Below, piece by piece: positions 37,199 to 47,318 of a stretch of DNA of 64,000 bases; position 1 is the first letter of the stretch; every line of letters starts with the position of its first letter. The translations under genes were made by a program, and so were the position numbers. Under the pieces are notes generated by a model that saw only the letters and a list, made by a program, of their open reading frames with translations, was not told the DNA's origin and searched no databases. Source of the stretch: Gentiana macrophylla (lineage: Eukaryota > Streptophyta > Magnoliopsida > Gentianales > Gentianaceae); assembly GCA_026214975.1 (NCBI GenBank), contig CM047815.1, positions 76,785,299 through 76,849,298 of the forward strand. Direction: 5' to 3'.

Positions 37199-37721
37199 GT
37201 TTAAGAAATCTAAAACTAAGGACTTAAACCTAAACTAAGAAATTAAAAGCCTAAAAGAAAGTTAAAAACAAGATTATTTGAGAAAAGAGGGGTCAGACGG
37301 GCGTCCGCCCAGAATTGGGACTGGACGGGCGTTTGGAGGTCCAAACGCTCGTCTGGTCTTCAGAAATCTTGGACGGGCGTCCAGAATCTATGAACGCTCG
37401 TCTAAGATGAAAATTTGATACATGTTTGAAATTTTTTCAGCGGACGGGCGTCCAGTAGTTTGGACGCTCGTCTGAGATGCGGGAAGAACAAGAAAAGAAC
37501 AAAAAAGTTGCAGAAAATAAAAAAGAGGGAGGAGGAGACTAATCACAAGGAGAAAAACTTAAACCCTAATTCTTAAACCCTAGTAATCTAAGCCTTAAAA
37601 CCTAAAAACCTAACAAAACAAAAAAAAACTATCTAAAACAGGGATTAAAACACAGAAAACTGAAAAACGAAAAACAAAAACTAGGCAACCGTCCGGTTCC
37701 CCGGCAACTGCGCCAAAAACT
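37199..37721 (-). other. 5' leader and primer-binding site of Athila copy 2
   Basis: The primer site complementary to tRNA-Asp is at 37699-37715 (CCCCGGCAACTGCGCCA on the plus strand, one mismatch). The leader holds seven GGACGGGCGTCC/GGACGCTCGTCT-type motifs between 37295 and 37480. No conserved upstream frame was seen. Confidence 0.8.
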
Positions 37722-39244
37722 TGTCACGGATTTTATTAATACAAAATAAACAAGTAATAAAACCGGTTAACCTCAAGTGCAAGGATCGTAGTATAGAGGC
37801 TATGCCGGGCCGATCTTACGGGGAACTAGGCGATTTGTTAATCCTAGCTTTTGTTTTAACTAACTATGTCACGAAACTAAACTAAACAAAGGGATTAATC
37901 TAAACAAAGATTGCAGAAAATAAACTAGACAGAGGAGATTATCCAATGCTAGGAAAATACGGGTAACGGACTTATTAACTAAACTAAACTAATTGCAAAA
38001 GGAAATTAACTAAGCAAAGCGAGACTCAAGTTGCAAGGATTTAAAATCAAATTATAAAAGGCAAACGAGGATTGATCCACCTATCAACATGTATTGATCT
38101 CCTATCTCGATTATATGTGGTATTTATCTAGGTCGTGATTCACCTTACCTAAACATGAACCCTAATTCCTTAGGTAATTCATCTATTAACCTAGTATCTT
38201 CCAATGCTAGATTAACGCGTTTCAAGATCAAAGGTGTCAACTTTTACGTTTAAATCTAGTGATTAGACTTATTAACTTCCGTTATTATAAATCTAAGGAC
38301 TATTCTTATCTATGGTGATCTAAAGGTTAATCATGACTTCCATCAATCATAAACATAATCATACATGCAAATCTTCCGATATAAACGCAATTAAACGAGA
38401 TAAAACATAAATAAGAAACAACCTTAAATAAATAACTCACAGTATAATCGAAATACGTAAATCAATCCAAGTTGATGGCTTCACAATTCTCGTTTGATTG
38501 AAGCTTTAGCTCACGAGCATCCTCAAAGAACCCGAAAAGCGAGAAAGAACATAAAAACTGCTTCTAAACTAATCTAATTTAAAGTTGCGAGAAAAGTGGA
38601 AGGAAAAGAAGTAGAACGCGACCTTAGCCGCCAGGGTTTAGGGTTTGTGTAGTGTCGAATTGTTGTTTTTAATGTGTGAAAATAGCCTTGTATTTATAGG
38701 CAACAAAGTCGGTTCCTCTAAGTCGGTTTCATGGACGGCGTTAGTTACGGTGGGCGAGCGTTCAAACTTCTTCGATCTCTATTCAGACGCTCGTTCAGTG
38801 TCCGTTCATGCTCTCAGTACTCGTTTTCAACATTGGACGCTCGTTCAATCTCAGCAGACGCTCGTTTGACCTGGACGGAGCATGGACGTTCGTTCAACAT
38901 GACTTGAATGCGATTGTTGCATGTTTATCTCTTTTTCTTCTCTCCACTCGATCATTATCTCTTCCTTAAATCTTTATAGCTCGAAATTTATCTCTTTTGA
39001 TCATCATTTGAGCACAATAAACATACCTATAACACATGGAAAACATCGCAAACTGTAATAAAGTCCATATAATCATAATTTCACCATAAAACCACATGAT
39101 TATATCAATATTGCGATTAAGTCTTTAAAAACATCGTTTGCTCAATATTTCAATATAAGACCTATTTATTATGCAAATTATACAATTAAGAGGGAAAATA
39201 TCATAAATTATATCCTTATAAACCACATAATTTCACCCTTAACA
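37722..39244 (-). repeat. 5' LTR of Athila copy 2
   Basis: 1523 bp. It carries the promoter on the minus strand: TATA box CCTATAAATA at 38691-38700, with GGACGCTCGTTC-type motifs 30-190 bases upstream (38730-38890). Near identical to the 3' LTR apart from small differences concentrated at CAG/CTG. Confidence 0.95.
38691..38700 (-). promoter_or_regulatory. TATA box of the Athila 5' LTR
   Basis: The minus strand reads CCTATAAATA, conserved in all three LTR copies (8598-8607, 25737-25746). The motif cluster at 38730-38890 lies directly upstream. Confidence 0.7.
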
Positions 39245-39599
39245 ACTATCACACCTATTGTGTTCTGGGCGCATTAATAGCACGTTAAAGGAGAGACCCG
39301 ATACTCTCGATTAACTTCACTACGGGCTAATTGTATTTTAAGTACATTTTCACTAACTCAATCCTCCCGTGTATATACCATACACTGAGTTAAGTGATTA
39401 CATAAACGATATACTTTAGGGTTTTCTGTAGTGTAATTACTATTGTCACATCAGTGAATATGAGAATAATAAATATGAATAACAATATCATTTCATTTAT
39501 TAAATAAAACAATTACAAAATTGTCTTTCGGACATCACACCTAACAGATTATAAGCGGGAAGAATATATTTGGGAATGTAACGCGACTTCACAAAAGGA

Positions 39600-39680
39600 A
39601 TATGGTTACTCAGGCCAAGAATTGCTTTTCAAGGATGAAATTGGACATATAAATGCAAGAATTGCTTTCCAAGGATGTAA
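39600..39680. repeat. Short direct repeat next to the captured exon
   Basis: CAAGAATTGCTTTTCAAGGATG (39618-39639) recurs as CAAGAATTGCTTTCCAAGGATG (39656-39677), spaced 38 bases apart. It may mark the junction where captured and element sequence were joined. Confidence 0.7.
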
Positions 39681-39686
39681 ATTCAT

Positions 39687-39934
39687 AGGTAAATCGGGAG
39701 GAAATCGGTGAGATGAGGAACATCTTCGATAATGAATCCGTCATCTTCAATAACGCCTTGACACTTGATAATCGAGTCTTTTGAACATGAAATCTTCGAT
39801 TTGAAATTAAGATGAAGACCGTAATCGGGAATGAATCTAGGGAATTTCCGACAAATAATAGGAGTAAGGTTCCCAGAAAGGGGGAGAAGGAATCGAGTGT
39901 TTGAATGGGAAGCTAGTGAAAGGGAGATGTCCAT
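39687..39934 (-). pseudogene. Captured first exon of a plastid ATP-dependent 6-phosphofructokinase
   Basis: Minus-strand frame from ATG 39934. It has a Ser/Leu-rich, transit-peptide-like start (MDISLSLASHSNTRFLLPL), then IEDDGFIIEDVPHLTDFLP. That is the conserved stretch just before the catalytic domain of plant PFK proteins (EDDGFVLEDVPHLT..LPDLPSYPNP). The N-terminus is of the plastid PFK type. One C missing from a CCC run shifts the frame at LPDLP, after which similarity ends (39687). No catalytic domain is present. It lies about 80 bases inside the right TIR of MULE A and reads inward, as in Pack-MULE gene capture. Confidence 0.75.
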
Positions 39935-40009
39935 GGAAGCTCAAGCATGGATACAGAATTCGAAAAAGAGACTGAATTTTTGACTTATTGGACTTATAAG
40001 GGGTATAGG

Positions 40010-40118
40010 GGTATTTTGGTACATGTAGATATATTATGTCCTTATAAGTCCAACAGATTCCTTTATGTCCTTATGGGGCTAATAAGTATAAAAAACTATA
40101 CTTTTAAGTAATTAACCC
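40010..40118 (-). repeat. Right terminal inverted repeat of MULE A
   Basis: Read on the minus strand from 40118 it begins GGGTTAATTACTTAAAAGTA and contains GGACTTATAAGGACA and AAAATACCCC, the blocks of the left TIR. Followed directly by the target duplication TTTTTTTTA. Confidence 0.75.
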
Positions 40119-40364
40119 TTTTTTTTATTGTTACTACTAGGACATTTTGGGACACCTCTATAAGAAAAATTATGTCGGCCTATTAATTGAGCCCGAGTAA
40201 TTTCCTTCCCAATAATAGTGTCTTATAAGAAAGTAGTTTTCCCTAGGAAATATGATAATGGTATCTAATTGGTTAATTAAAAGGAGTTTTAATCCGATTA
40301 AAACCCGCCTTTGATGGACGTCCGAGATTAAAGCTAAACCCTAAGTCATTCGGATTTCGGCCCT

Positions 40365-42658
40365 TGATGAGAGATAAATTTATGATCATTATTATGACAT
40401 TTCACCCCACTTTTGATACCATTTTGAGCATTATTGTATCAAATCAAGTCAAAATTACTAAGTTTTATTCAAATGTATAAGTAGTAGTTATTATATAAAT
40501 TATCGTATTTTTATAAGTTTTTATAAGTTTTGTACCGGTTTAGTAACCGGAGTGTCGTATCGGATCTACGCTTGGTATTTTGGTAATTTATTGTAGAACT
40601 TTAGGATGACCAAAACCCCGAGTGACGACACGTTTTGAGGTCTAAAAGAGGTGTTTTTAGGGATATAAGAGTGTGCCACTAACTTAAGTGGTCAAGTGGC
40701 TCAGTGGTTAGTGGTACCACTAACGAATTATATCTTCGACGAACGAATGGTTCATCAAAACGACATTTTCTGAAGAAGAGTCCTTCATGAAAGTTGTAGA
40801 TCTTTGAAAGTAGTAATTTTTATATAAATTATGGTATTTTTATTGTATTTTATTTATATTAATAAAAATAAATTTCCACATTGCAAATACTGTGCTTTTG
40901 GACTTTTATTGTCAGAATTACTTGTGGTTCGTTTCTTTGTGTTCAGGTACAAAAGATAAGATTTACTGCGGAAGCAGAACTGAATACTGAATAACGAGAC
41001 GAGAGTTATGTCTGATACTTGGAGCCCAAGGATTTTCTGTTAAAACTTTTGGTGTCAGATTTGCCTGTGGTTCGTTTCTATGTGATCGTGCAGAAAAATT
41101 AAAATTTACTGACGGAACGAAACTGAAGATTGAAGTCAGACGCAGAAGATACGAATTTAAAAGAAAAGGCCGGATCAATCCGGTGAAAAGCCGGATCGAT
41201 CCGGCACTTCAATTTGTGGCTATATAAACAGAGCCAATTGAACAGAATGAGCTGCCCCTTTCTTCCCCATTTCCCCTCTTCTTCTCGTCCCTGCTTCTTT
41301 TCTTTCTTTCTTTTTTATTTTTTTGTTTTGAAGATCATATATATATATACATATATGATATATATATATATATATATATACACACACCCTTCATGTATGT
41401 ATATATATTCTATATATGAATATATATGTAATAGATCTATCTATATTTATATAGATCTAGATCCAGATCTCGTTTTCATCTCGTTTATATTTTAATTTTT
41501 ATTTTAGGTAGTATATATATATATATATACATGTATGTATGTATATATGTTTTTCACATATATAAATAAAATGGTTATAGTATCGTTGTAATGGCGGAAT
41601 AATTATCGAAGATTGTTGATTTGAAGCTTTGGCATGTTAGATCCAATTGGAAACGAATTTCGATTCGATAATCATAACCTGGTAATATATTCTAAAATTG
41701 TTATGTTTATTATTTCTATTTCTATTTATATATGATATTAAACTAAAAATATATCTAAATAAGATATGAATCAATTAGTTAATCTTTTGGTAAAATGAAT
41801 GATCATTTCTGGTAATAATGATTAAAATCAATTATAATGAATCTCTTTCTTTCTGCGACTTAATGAAGCGTTAAAATTGAAAGACCGGAGGGTAAAATTG
41901 GCGAGTGAAAGCGTGACAACGGAACCCGATTTCTACCGAGGCGATTTGTCCTAAAAGATGAATCTTATTGAAATTTGTACTTTCGAGATCGTAATAATGT
42001 TAAATCATCGATTTAATTGAAACTTAAACCGGAAAGTTGAATCGTCCGGCTTTGACAACCGGAGCCTTTTAAATAAAATTGACCGTTTGTGAACGGAATG
42101 ACTCTTTTATATCTAAAGGTAGATTTGTCTTCGGGACTGCTCGGAAAAACCGTAATAATTGTGGACCTTGGGTGATGCAATGGACATATGACAATTTCAT
42201 ACGCTCGTGTGAGGAGGAGTTGTCTACACTTAGAGAGACACCGATTCATACATAATTTACACCTTGAATAAAGGAAGATCTGTGCCGTTTATTAACTAAA
42301 AGATATATTGATTCAATAACGTATTCTTGGCTAGATCCAAAAATATATCTATATATTATATTAGTATTTATTTGTTTTATTTTCTGTTTTACTAACATCT
42401 AACTCTAACATCTAACTAATCTAACTATCTAACCCGATGAAACCGATAAAACTGCGACTTAGATCGAGTTAATAATAAACTTCTTGGTGTTTAACCCCAC
42501 TTAAAAAAGAATTACCATGTTTTCCCTGAGGAATACGACTGACTCACCGGACTAGCACTACAATTTGACCGGTGCACACCCGGTTTAGGATCTGTATAGC
42601 CTAGGTAATGTCCGTCGACTTTACGCGCCGTTTCCAAGGTTAGGTTTAGGTCTGTCGA
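40365..42658 (+). repeat. 5' LTR of the gag-only element
   Basis: 2294 bp. Contains an inverted pair GCCGGATCAATCCGG / GCCGGATCGATCCGGC near 41170-41207, a TATATAAAC TATA box at 41220-41228, and CT- and TA-rich microsatellites after it (41275-41400). The 3' LTR repeats all of these. Confidence 0.92.
41220..41228 (+). promoter_or_regulatory. TATA box of the gag-only LTR
   Basis: CTATATAAACAGAG follows a GGATCGATCC palindrome by about 20 bases; the same arrangement recurs in the 3' LTR near 48173-48182. Position within the LTR fits the U3/R border. Confidence 0.65.
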
Positions 42659-42663
42659 GATTT

Positions 42664-42679
42664 TGGCGCCGTTGCCGGG
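42664..42679 (+). promoter_or_regulatory. Primer-binding site (tRNA-Asp) of the gag-only element
   Basis: TGGCGCCGTTGCCGGG, perfectly complementary to the 3' end of plant tRNA-Asp, five bases after the LTR. Confidence 0.92.
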
Positions 42680-43023
42680 AAAACGTCGCTAATTTCTTTC
42701 TTTGTGTCTGGGGTTACTACTTGTATTAGCTTCAAAATTCTCGAGGATAAGTCAACACTCTTCTTATCACATTTCTTTTTTTTTTCCGTTGGTATCTACC
42801 TTCTTTTAGTTACTAATTTTCTTCTTCTATTAAATTCGAGTTATTTTCTATTTTCGATAGTAGAAAGTAAGCATAAATAATGCTTGAGAGGATAAGTCAA
42901 TACATTTCTCAATCTCATTTGTATTTTTATTTTCATTGGTACCTACCTATTTGGTAAGATATCAATTTTTTTATAAAAATACTCGATAAATACCGAGTGG
43001 CTTCGTAATTACCGAGAGAGAGA

Positions 43024-43024
43024 G

Positions 43025-43053
<29 letters not shown>
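43024..43053. repeat. Poly(A) tract in the gag-only leader
   Basis: About 30 A residues preceded by GAGAGAGAG. It lies between two similar short stretches (CGAGTGGCTTCGGTAATTACC-type and CGAGTGGATTCGGTAATTACC), so the leader contains a small direct duplication around it. Confidence 0.8.
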
Positions 43054-43056
<3 letters not shown>

Positions 43057-43429
43057 AATCGGTAAATATCGAGTGGATTCGGTAATTACCGGAGAAAAAA
43101 AATGTGGTTTTTTATCGATTTAAGTGTTATTTTCTATTCGATATTTTCTATTCCACAAGAATTGTCAAATCGAGTTACTGAAAATGGCGAAACCGTTGGT
43201 GAAACACCGAACAAGGATTGCTCATGCTCGAGGTATGGCCAAAACCTTAATCGAAATTTACCTCAACCTAATAACGAATCGAAATAATAGAAATAATCGA
43301 ATCGGAATAAGCATAATCGTAATAATCGAAACCACCTAACCCGAGACCTATATGTGATCGGACCGTAGAAGGTACAGATTAATAATCCAATTCGTTTACC
43401 CAATAAAGGAGCAAATAATTTGAAATAAA

Positions 43430-44409
43430 ATCTCATCTTTTGGTTTAATTGACACAAGAGCCCAATTTCTAGGAGAGGATGATGAGGATCCACATCATCA
43501 CCTCTATCTTTCAAGAATTGTGTATCTGACCAAAAGTCATGGTGCTCATCGGGAATTAACGAGGATGTCTTTGTTTCCTTTTTCTTTAAAAGGAAGAGCA
43601 CGAGATTGGTTTCTGTCACTTTCACATCATTCACTGACTAGTTGGGAGGATATTCAAACCGAGTTCTTAAAGCAGTATTTTACTCCTGGTAGAAAATTGG
43701 AATTAATAGTCGAAATTGCCAACTTTAAACAAGGATCTGAAGAAATGTTTGGGAATGCTTGGGAAAGATTTAAAAAATTATTAAGAGCTTGTCCCGATCA
43801 TGGTTATTCCTTAGATATGCAAATCCAACTTTTACGTCAAGTAAATTAAGGAAAGACTCACGTGCGAGATATAGATCATGTATGTGGTGGTTCGTTAATG
43901 ATGAGTGAAGCCCAAATAGTTTACGATGCTATGAAAAGATTTCCAAACATAACGAGAATGTGGGAAACCGGTTCTAGCACAAGAAAAGTAGTTTTGCAGA
44001 GAATACACACCGAATCACGGAAGTTCTAGCACACTTGGAGAATTTGAGTAGGAAATTTGATGGTTTACAACAAAATAAGAACCTGAGTTCGGGAAATATC
44101 ATACCGAATGACTACTCAAATCATGATAATGTGTCATTAGGGATAGAAGAACCAGAAGGATATTCAAGGGAAAAGGTGAGTTTTTTACAGCATAGGAATT
44201 TGAACAATGCATATTCAAACTCGTTTAATGCTATAAGAAGATATCACCCTACTTTTCATTGGTCTGAAACCCCTAGTAAGCAAGGACAACCACCGTATCC
44301 AATCCAATATAAGAATCCAAATCTAGTTTATCAAGGAGATACCTCGAATCAAAATCTACAATCATTACTGGACCGTATCCACAACATACCACTCAAAGCA
44401 TACCGGTAA
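43430..44409 (+). pseudogene. Gag of the gag-only element
   Basis: A continuous stretch to 43849 reads GEDDEDPHHHLYLSRIVYLT, LTRMSLFPFSLKGRARDWFL, SWEDIQTEFLKQYFTPGRKL and AWERFKKLLRACPDHGYSLD. These are the core of the plant retrotransposon gag family (SLKGKAKDWL..W..L...FL..FFP). A second frame (44035-44409) reads LENLSRKFDGLQQN and continues as a low-complexity, Asn/Ser/Tyr-rich tail. No zinc knuckle is seen. The upstream start is not clear; several stops interrupt 43100-43430. Confidence 0.8.
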
Positions 44410-47318
44410 CTCGAGTTCAACTCAACCTGAAGGAGTTGATAAATGGGAGAAATTAATGGAAAATCGATAGGTATGATATCTACTCAAGCTCAAAATATGG
44501 AAATTATGATAACTTCTATAGAGTGCAGTCACTAAGGATATGAGTGCGTTGAAAACATATATGAGTGGACATGATACCGAATAAGAATTATAGAAGCTTC
44601 ATTGAGAATCTGGAATATCACTTGAGTAGAAGTAGAGAACGTAAAAGCAAGAAACCTCGGAAGGATTGCCAAGTAATATCGAAAGAAATCGAGGTGGGGT
44701 AAATCTTTGTTATTACCGTAAGTGGAAGGATCTGTGGAAGTAATGGATTAGAAAAATTAGAATAATGAAGTAGATGATGATTTAGATGGTAAATATAAGA
44801 AGAATATGGAATCTAAAGGGCCATTTCAAACCGAACCTTATCCGGCTCAACCTAAATTCACATCGGTTCAACCTGGAAGGGCATCACCACATCCACTGCA
44901 TATTTTGAAGAAAAGTCTTGAATGATGACACACTATGTCTTCAAAAGGCACAATCATTCAAGGAAGCTTTACCATCTTCATCTAACGACAAGGGTAAGGG
45001 AGGTATTCATTCTAACCCTACTGATCTTGAATTACTCCCCCATTCCCCGAGAAATGAAATGAAAAAGATGAAGTTGGATAATAAGTATGCATATTTTCTT
45101 GACACTTTTCGGCACTTAACTATTAATACCCTTTCATCGATGTTTGTAAGGGAGAGCTTAGTTTGGGAGTGAATGATGAGCGCGTTATCTTCAACATTTA
45201 CAATTCATTGAAATATCCATACATTACACTAGAATCTAGTTCTTGTGTAGACACTTTGTGTTCTCTTGTGGTGGATCGTACTAACACGCAGTAACGGAGA
45301 AGATGACTCGATAATAATGTGAAAGCTCGTAAACCCAAAGCTCGAAAATCAAAGGAAAAGGTCAAGAACCGTTGGATTCGACGGCATTAAATCTAACATA
45401 TGTTGGAAAGCGATTATTGATAAAAAAGACGGATGCGATGCGTGAGGATGACCCACCACCAGTGCCTTAAAAAGCGGAAGCACGGTAAAGTCTGCGGATA
45501 TAGACTATAAATGTAGTCAATGACGGGTACTATCCTTCCTTTTTACTCCTTAAGCATTTATTTTTAGTGGATTATGTGCTTAATTGTTACGTGCTTTTGT
45601 GAGTAATTGTTAAAGTAACTTTGTTTTGTTTAGTATATTATATTAGTTAATCATTATCATTTTGGTCGAGCAAACGACGTTAACCAAAAAGCGCTACCGG
45701 AGGCAACCCGTAAAAATGTTAAATATAATAATTACTCATACTTTGGATGATACTTTGCTAATACTTAGGATTGATTTTCATTTTGTTTCACCAAGTCTTA
45801 GGATGAATGTTTGAATGTCATTATAAAGGAACGATTAGGTGGTTATCCGAAAATCCCGATGGAGAAACAAAGATAAAATTCAAATGCATCATTTCTTAGA
45901 ATTAGGTTGTTAGAACAATTTGAAATAATCCTTGAGGATCTGGGTATAAAAGACTCAGAGTTAATACTTTCTCACATATTTCATATCATGATCTAGTCTG
46001 TTTTAAATTTCAAAAATAATGTGTGACATGTATTAGTTCAACTCTTGTGGAATATTGTGTGTTTTAAATCAATAAAAGTTTATGTGGTGTGTTTATCTAC
46101 CCTTTTGCATTACAATCGTCACACTCACATACTTTTATTATTTGCACACACAACGGTCATAACTTTGACCCACCCACCCACCCTTTTTATCATCCGAGTA
46201 TTTGTTTTGACTTGTTTTAGTGCACCATTGCTTTCCCAACAACTTATTTACACTCACTTTACATTGAGGACAATGTAAGTTCGTAAGTGGGGAGTGGAGT
46301 CGTTGGTTTAGCAATGGCATTAATGTTTATTTTGTATCAATAAATCCCTTAGTTTTCGATTTTTTTCGAGCATTATTTAGTTGATTAAAATAAACTGTAT
46401 AAGGTATATATTTCATGGATTTGAAGATATAATGATCAATTTGGATGTGTATAACCAACGTGAACTGTAAGTGCATTGTAATTCCAAATATATTTGTGTA
46501 ACATGAATTCTTTCACGTAAGCCTTTGATATTGAAGCGAAAATTTTAAACTGTATCCATTCAGTATCCTAGTGGTTATTCTAGATAATAACAGTAACTTA
46601 GTACCTAACTTTTGAACGTGTACTGTGAATATCTGAAGGTTTGAATGTGATAGAAAGGATATAAGTTAAGTGGAATGAAAGGAAGAATACAAAAAAAAAA
46701 AAAAAAAATAAATAAGATGAAATATTTATATGTCGGTTGTAGCTATCAATGATTTGAGTGCGAGTAGGGTGTTATCACGAAACGCCCTATATCACTACAT
46801 GAGGTTTAAAAGCTCCCGATTTTGCTGATGATAGTAGTCCAAACAGGGTGTTATCACGAAATGTCCTATTCTTTGGGAATGAAGGCATATGCTACACATG
46901 TGAAATTAAGTTCATCAAAAGAAAAAAAAAATTTAAGCGTGGTTGAAAACTTAGCTATCTTCTGACTATCCCCAGTATAAATCTGAATGATATGCTTTAG
47001 GGATTATCCTAATAAGTACTCAGAGAACTTTGTGTGGAATCACATTACTATATACTAGGAAAGTCATTAGAAATTTATCTGAATGGATATTTGTGTGTTT
47101 TGCTTGATTTATTCAAGAGAGATAGTGGAAATTGAAAAGGCATGTCACACACACACTGTTATACATTTATATTGAGGTTAACGCTTGGTTGTAATTCTAA
47201 TGGTTGCAAAAGATCTGGTTGTCCCTTATATCTTATATCTTCATGAATTTATCTCTTATTCATTTTGTTTTATCGCTTGTTTTGATCGAGGGCGACCAAA
47301 AAAGCTAAGTAGGGGTTG
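44410..47318 (+). other. Internal non-pol region and 3' non-coding region of the gag-only element
   Basis: A short frame at 44918-45172 (KLDNKYAYFLDTFRHLTIN) resembles linker sequence found between gag and protease in Athila-type elements (LPPKLKDPGSF-preceding region); the assignment is weak. No RT, RNase H or integrase motif is present. From 46259 the structured 3' part begins. A hairpin TTACATTG-AGGA-CAATGTAA is followed by a purine tract (46285-46299). Twin stem-loops lie at 46765-46789 and 46845-46867, a TAGGGATTATCCT block at 46998-47010, and an LTR-adjacent hairpin plus purine tract at 47278-47318. Confidence 0.6.

Larger units (their letters stand above)
24757..39244 (-). mobile_element. 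Complete Athila-type Ty3/Gypsy retrotransposon, 14.5 kb (copy 2)
   Basis: LTRs at 24757-26278 and 37722-39244, TG..CA ends, exact target duplication ACTAT at 24752-24756 and 39245-39249. On the element (minus) strand the order is 5' LTR, tRNA-Asp primer site, leader, gag, protease, RT, RNase H, integrase, spacer, ORF3, 3' non-coding region with two polypurine tracts, 3' LTR. The gene order, tRNA-Asp primer, large size and third ORF after pol identify the Athila lineage. Every ORF is broken by small indels, many at CAG/CTG sites, so coding capacity cannot be judged from this sequence. Confidence 0.92.
23206..39546. mobile_element. Solo LTR split by the complete Athila element
   Basis: The pieces 23206-24756 and 39250-39546 join across the Athila insertion into about 1.85 kb that begins TGTTAGTAATACCATCCGCA and ends CACACCTAACA. 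These are mutual inverted ends, TGTTAG..CTAACA. The flanks are GGTTAT and GATTAT, an imperfect duplication. No primer-binding site follows and no second copy exists in the window, so it is read as a solo LTR. The superfamily is not resolved. Confidence 0.65.
19577..40118. mobile_element. Mutator-like element A (Pack-MULE type), about 4.2 kb without nested insertions
   Basis: Exact 9-bp target duplication TTTTTTTTA at 19568-19576 and 40119-40127. The ends start GGGCAAAAAACCC on the left and GGGTTAATTACTT on the right (inverted). Long imperfect terminal inverted repeats of about 110 bp share CTTATAAG-GACA and AAATACCC blocks. A 9-bp duplication with long TIRs is the Mutator hallmark; an AT-rich target duplication alone would be weaker. 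No transposase is present. The interior has ordered tandem repeats at the left and a captured phosphofructokinase exon at the right, and carries a nested solo LTR and Athila element. A related element lies inverted at 59113-62766. Confidence 0.8.

Noticed and set aside
37550..37620. Telomere-like AAACCCTAA units in the Athila leader
   Set aside because: Only three scattered imperfect units (AAACCCTAATT, AAACCCTAGT) with no tandem array; likely chance or leader sequence.
41214..41495. Plus-strand frame of 93 codons in the LTR
   Set aside because: Runs through CT- and TA-rich microsatellites, is altered in the other LTR (48168-48371), and shows no domain.
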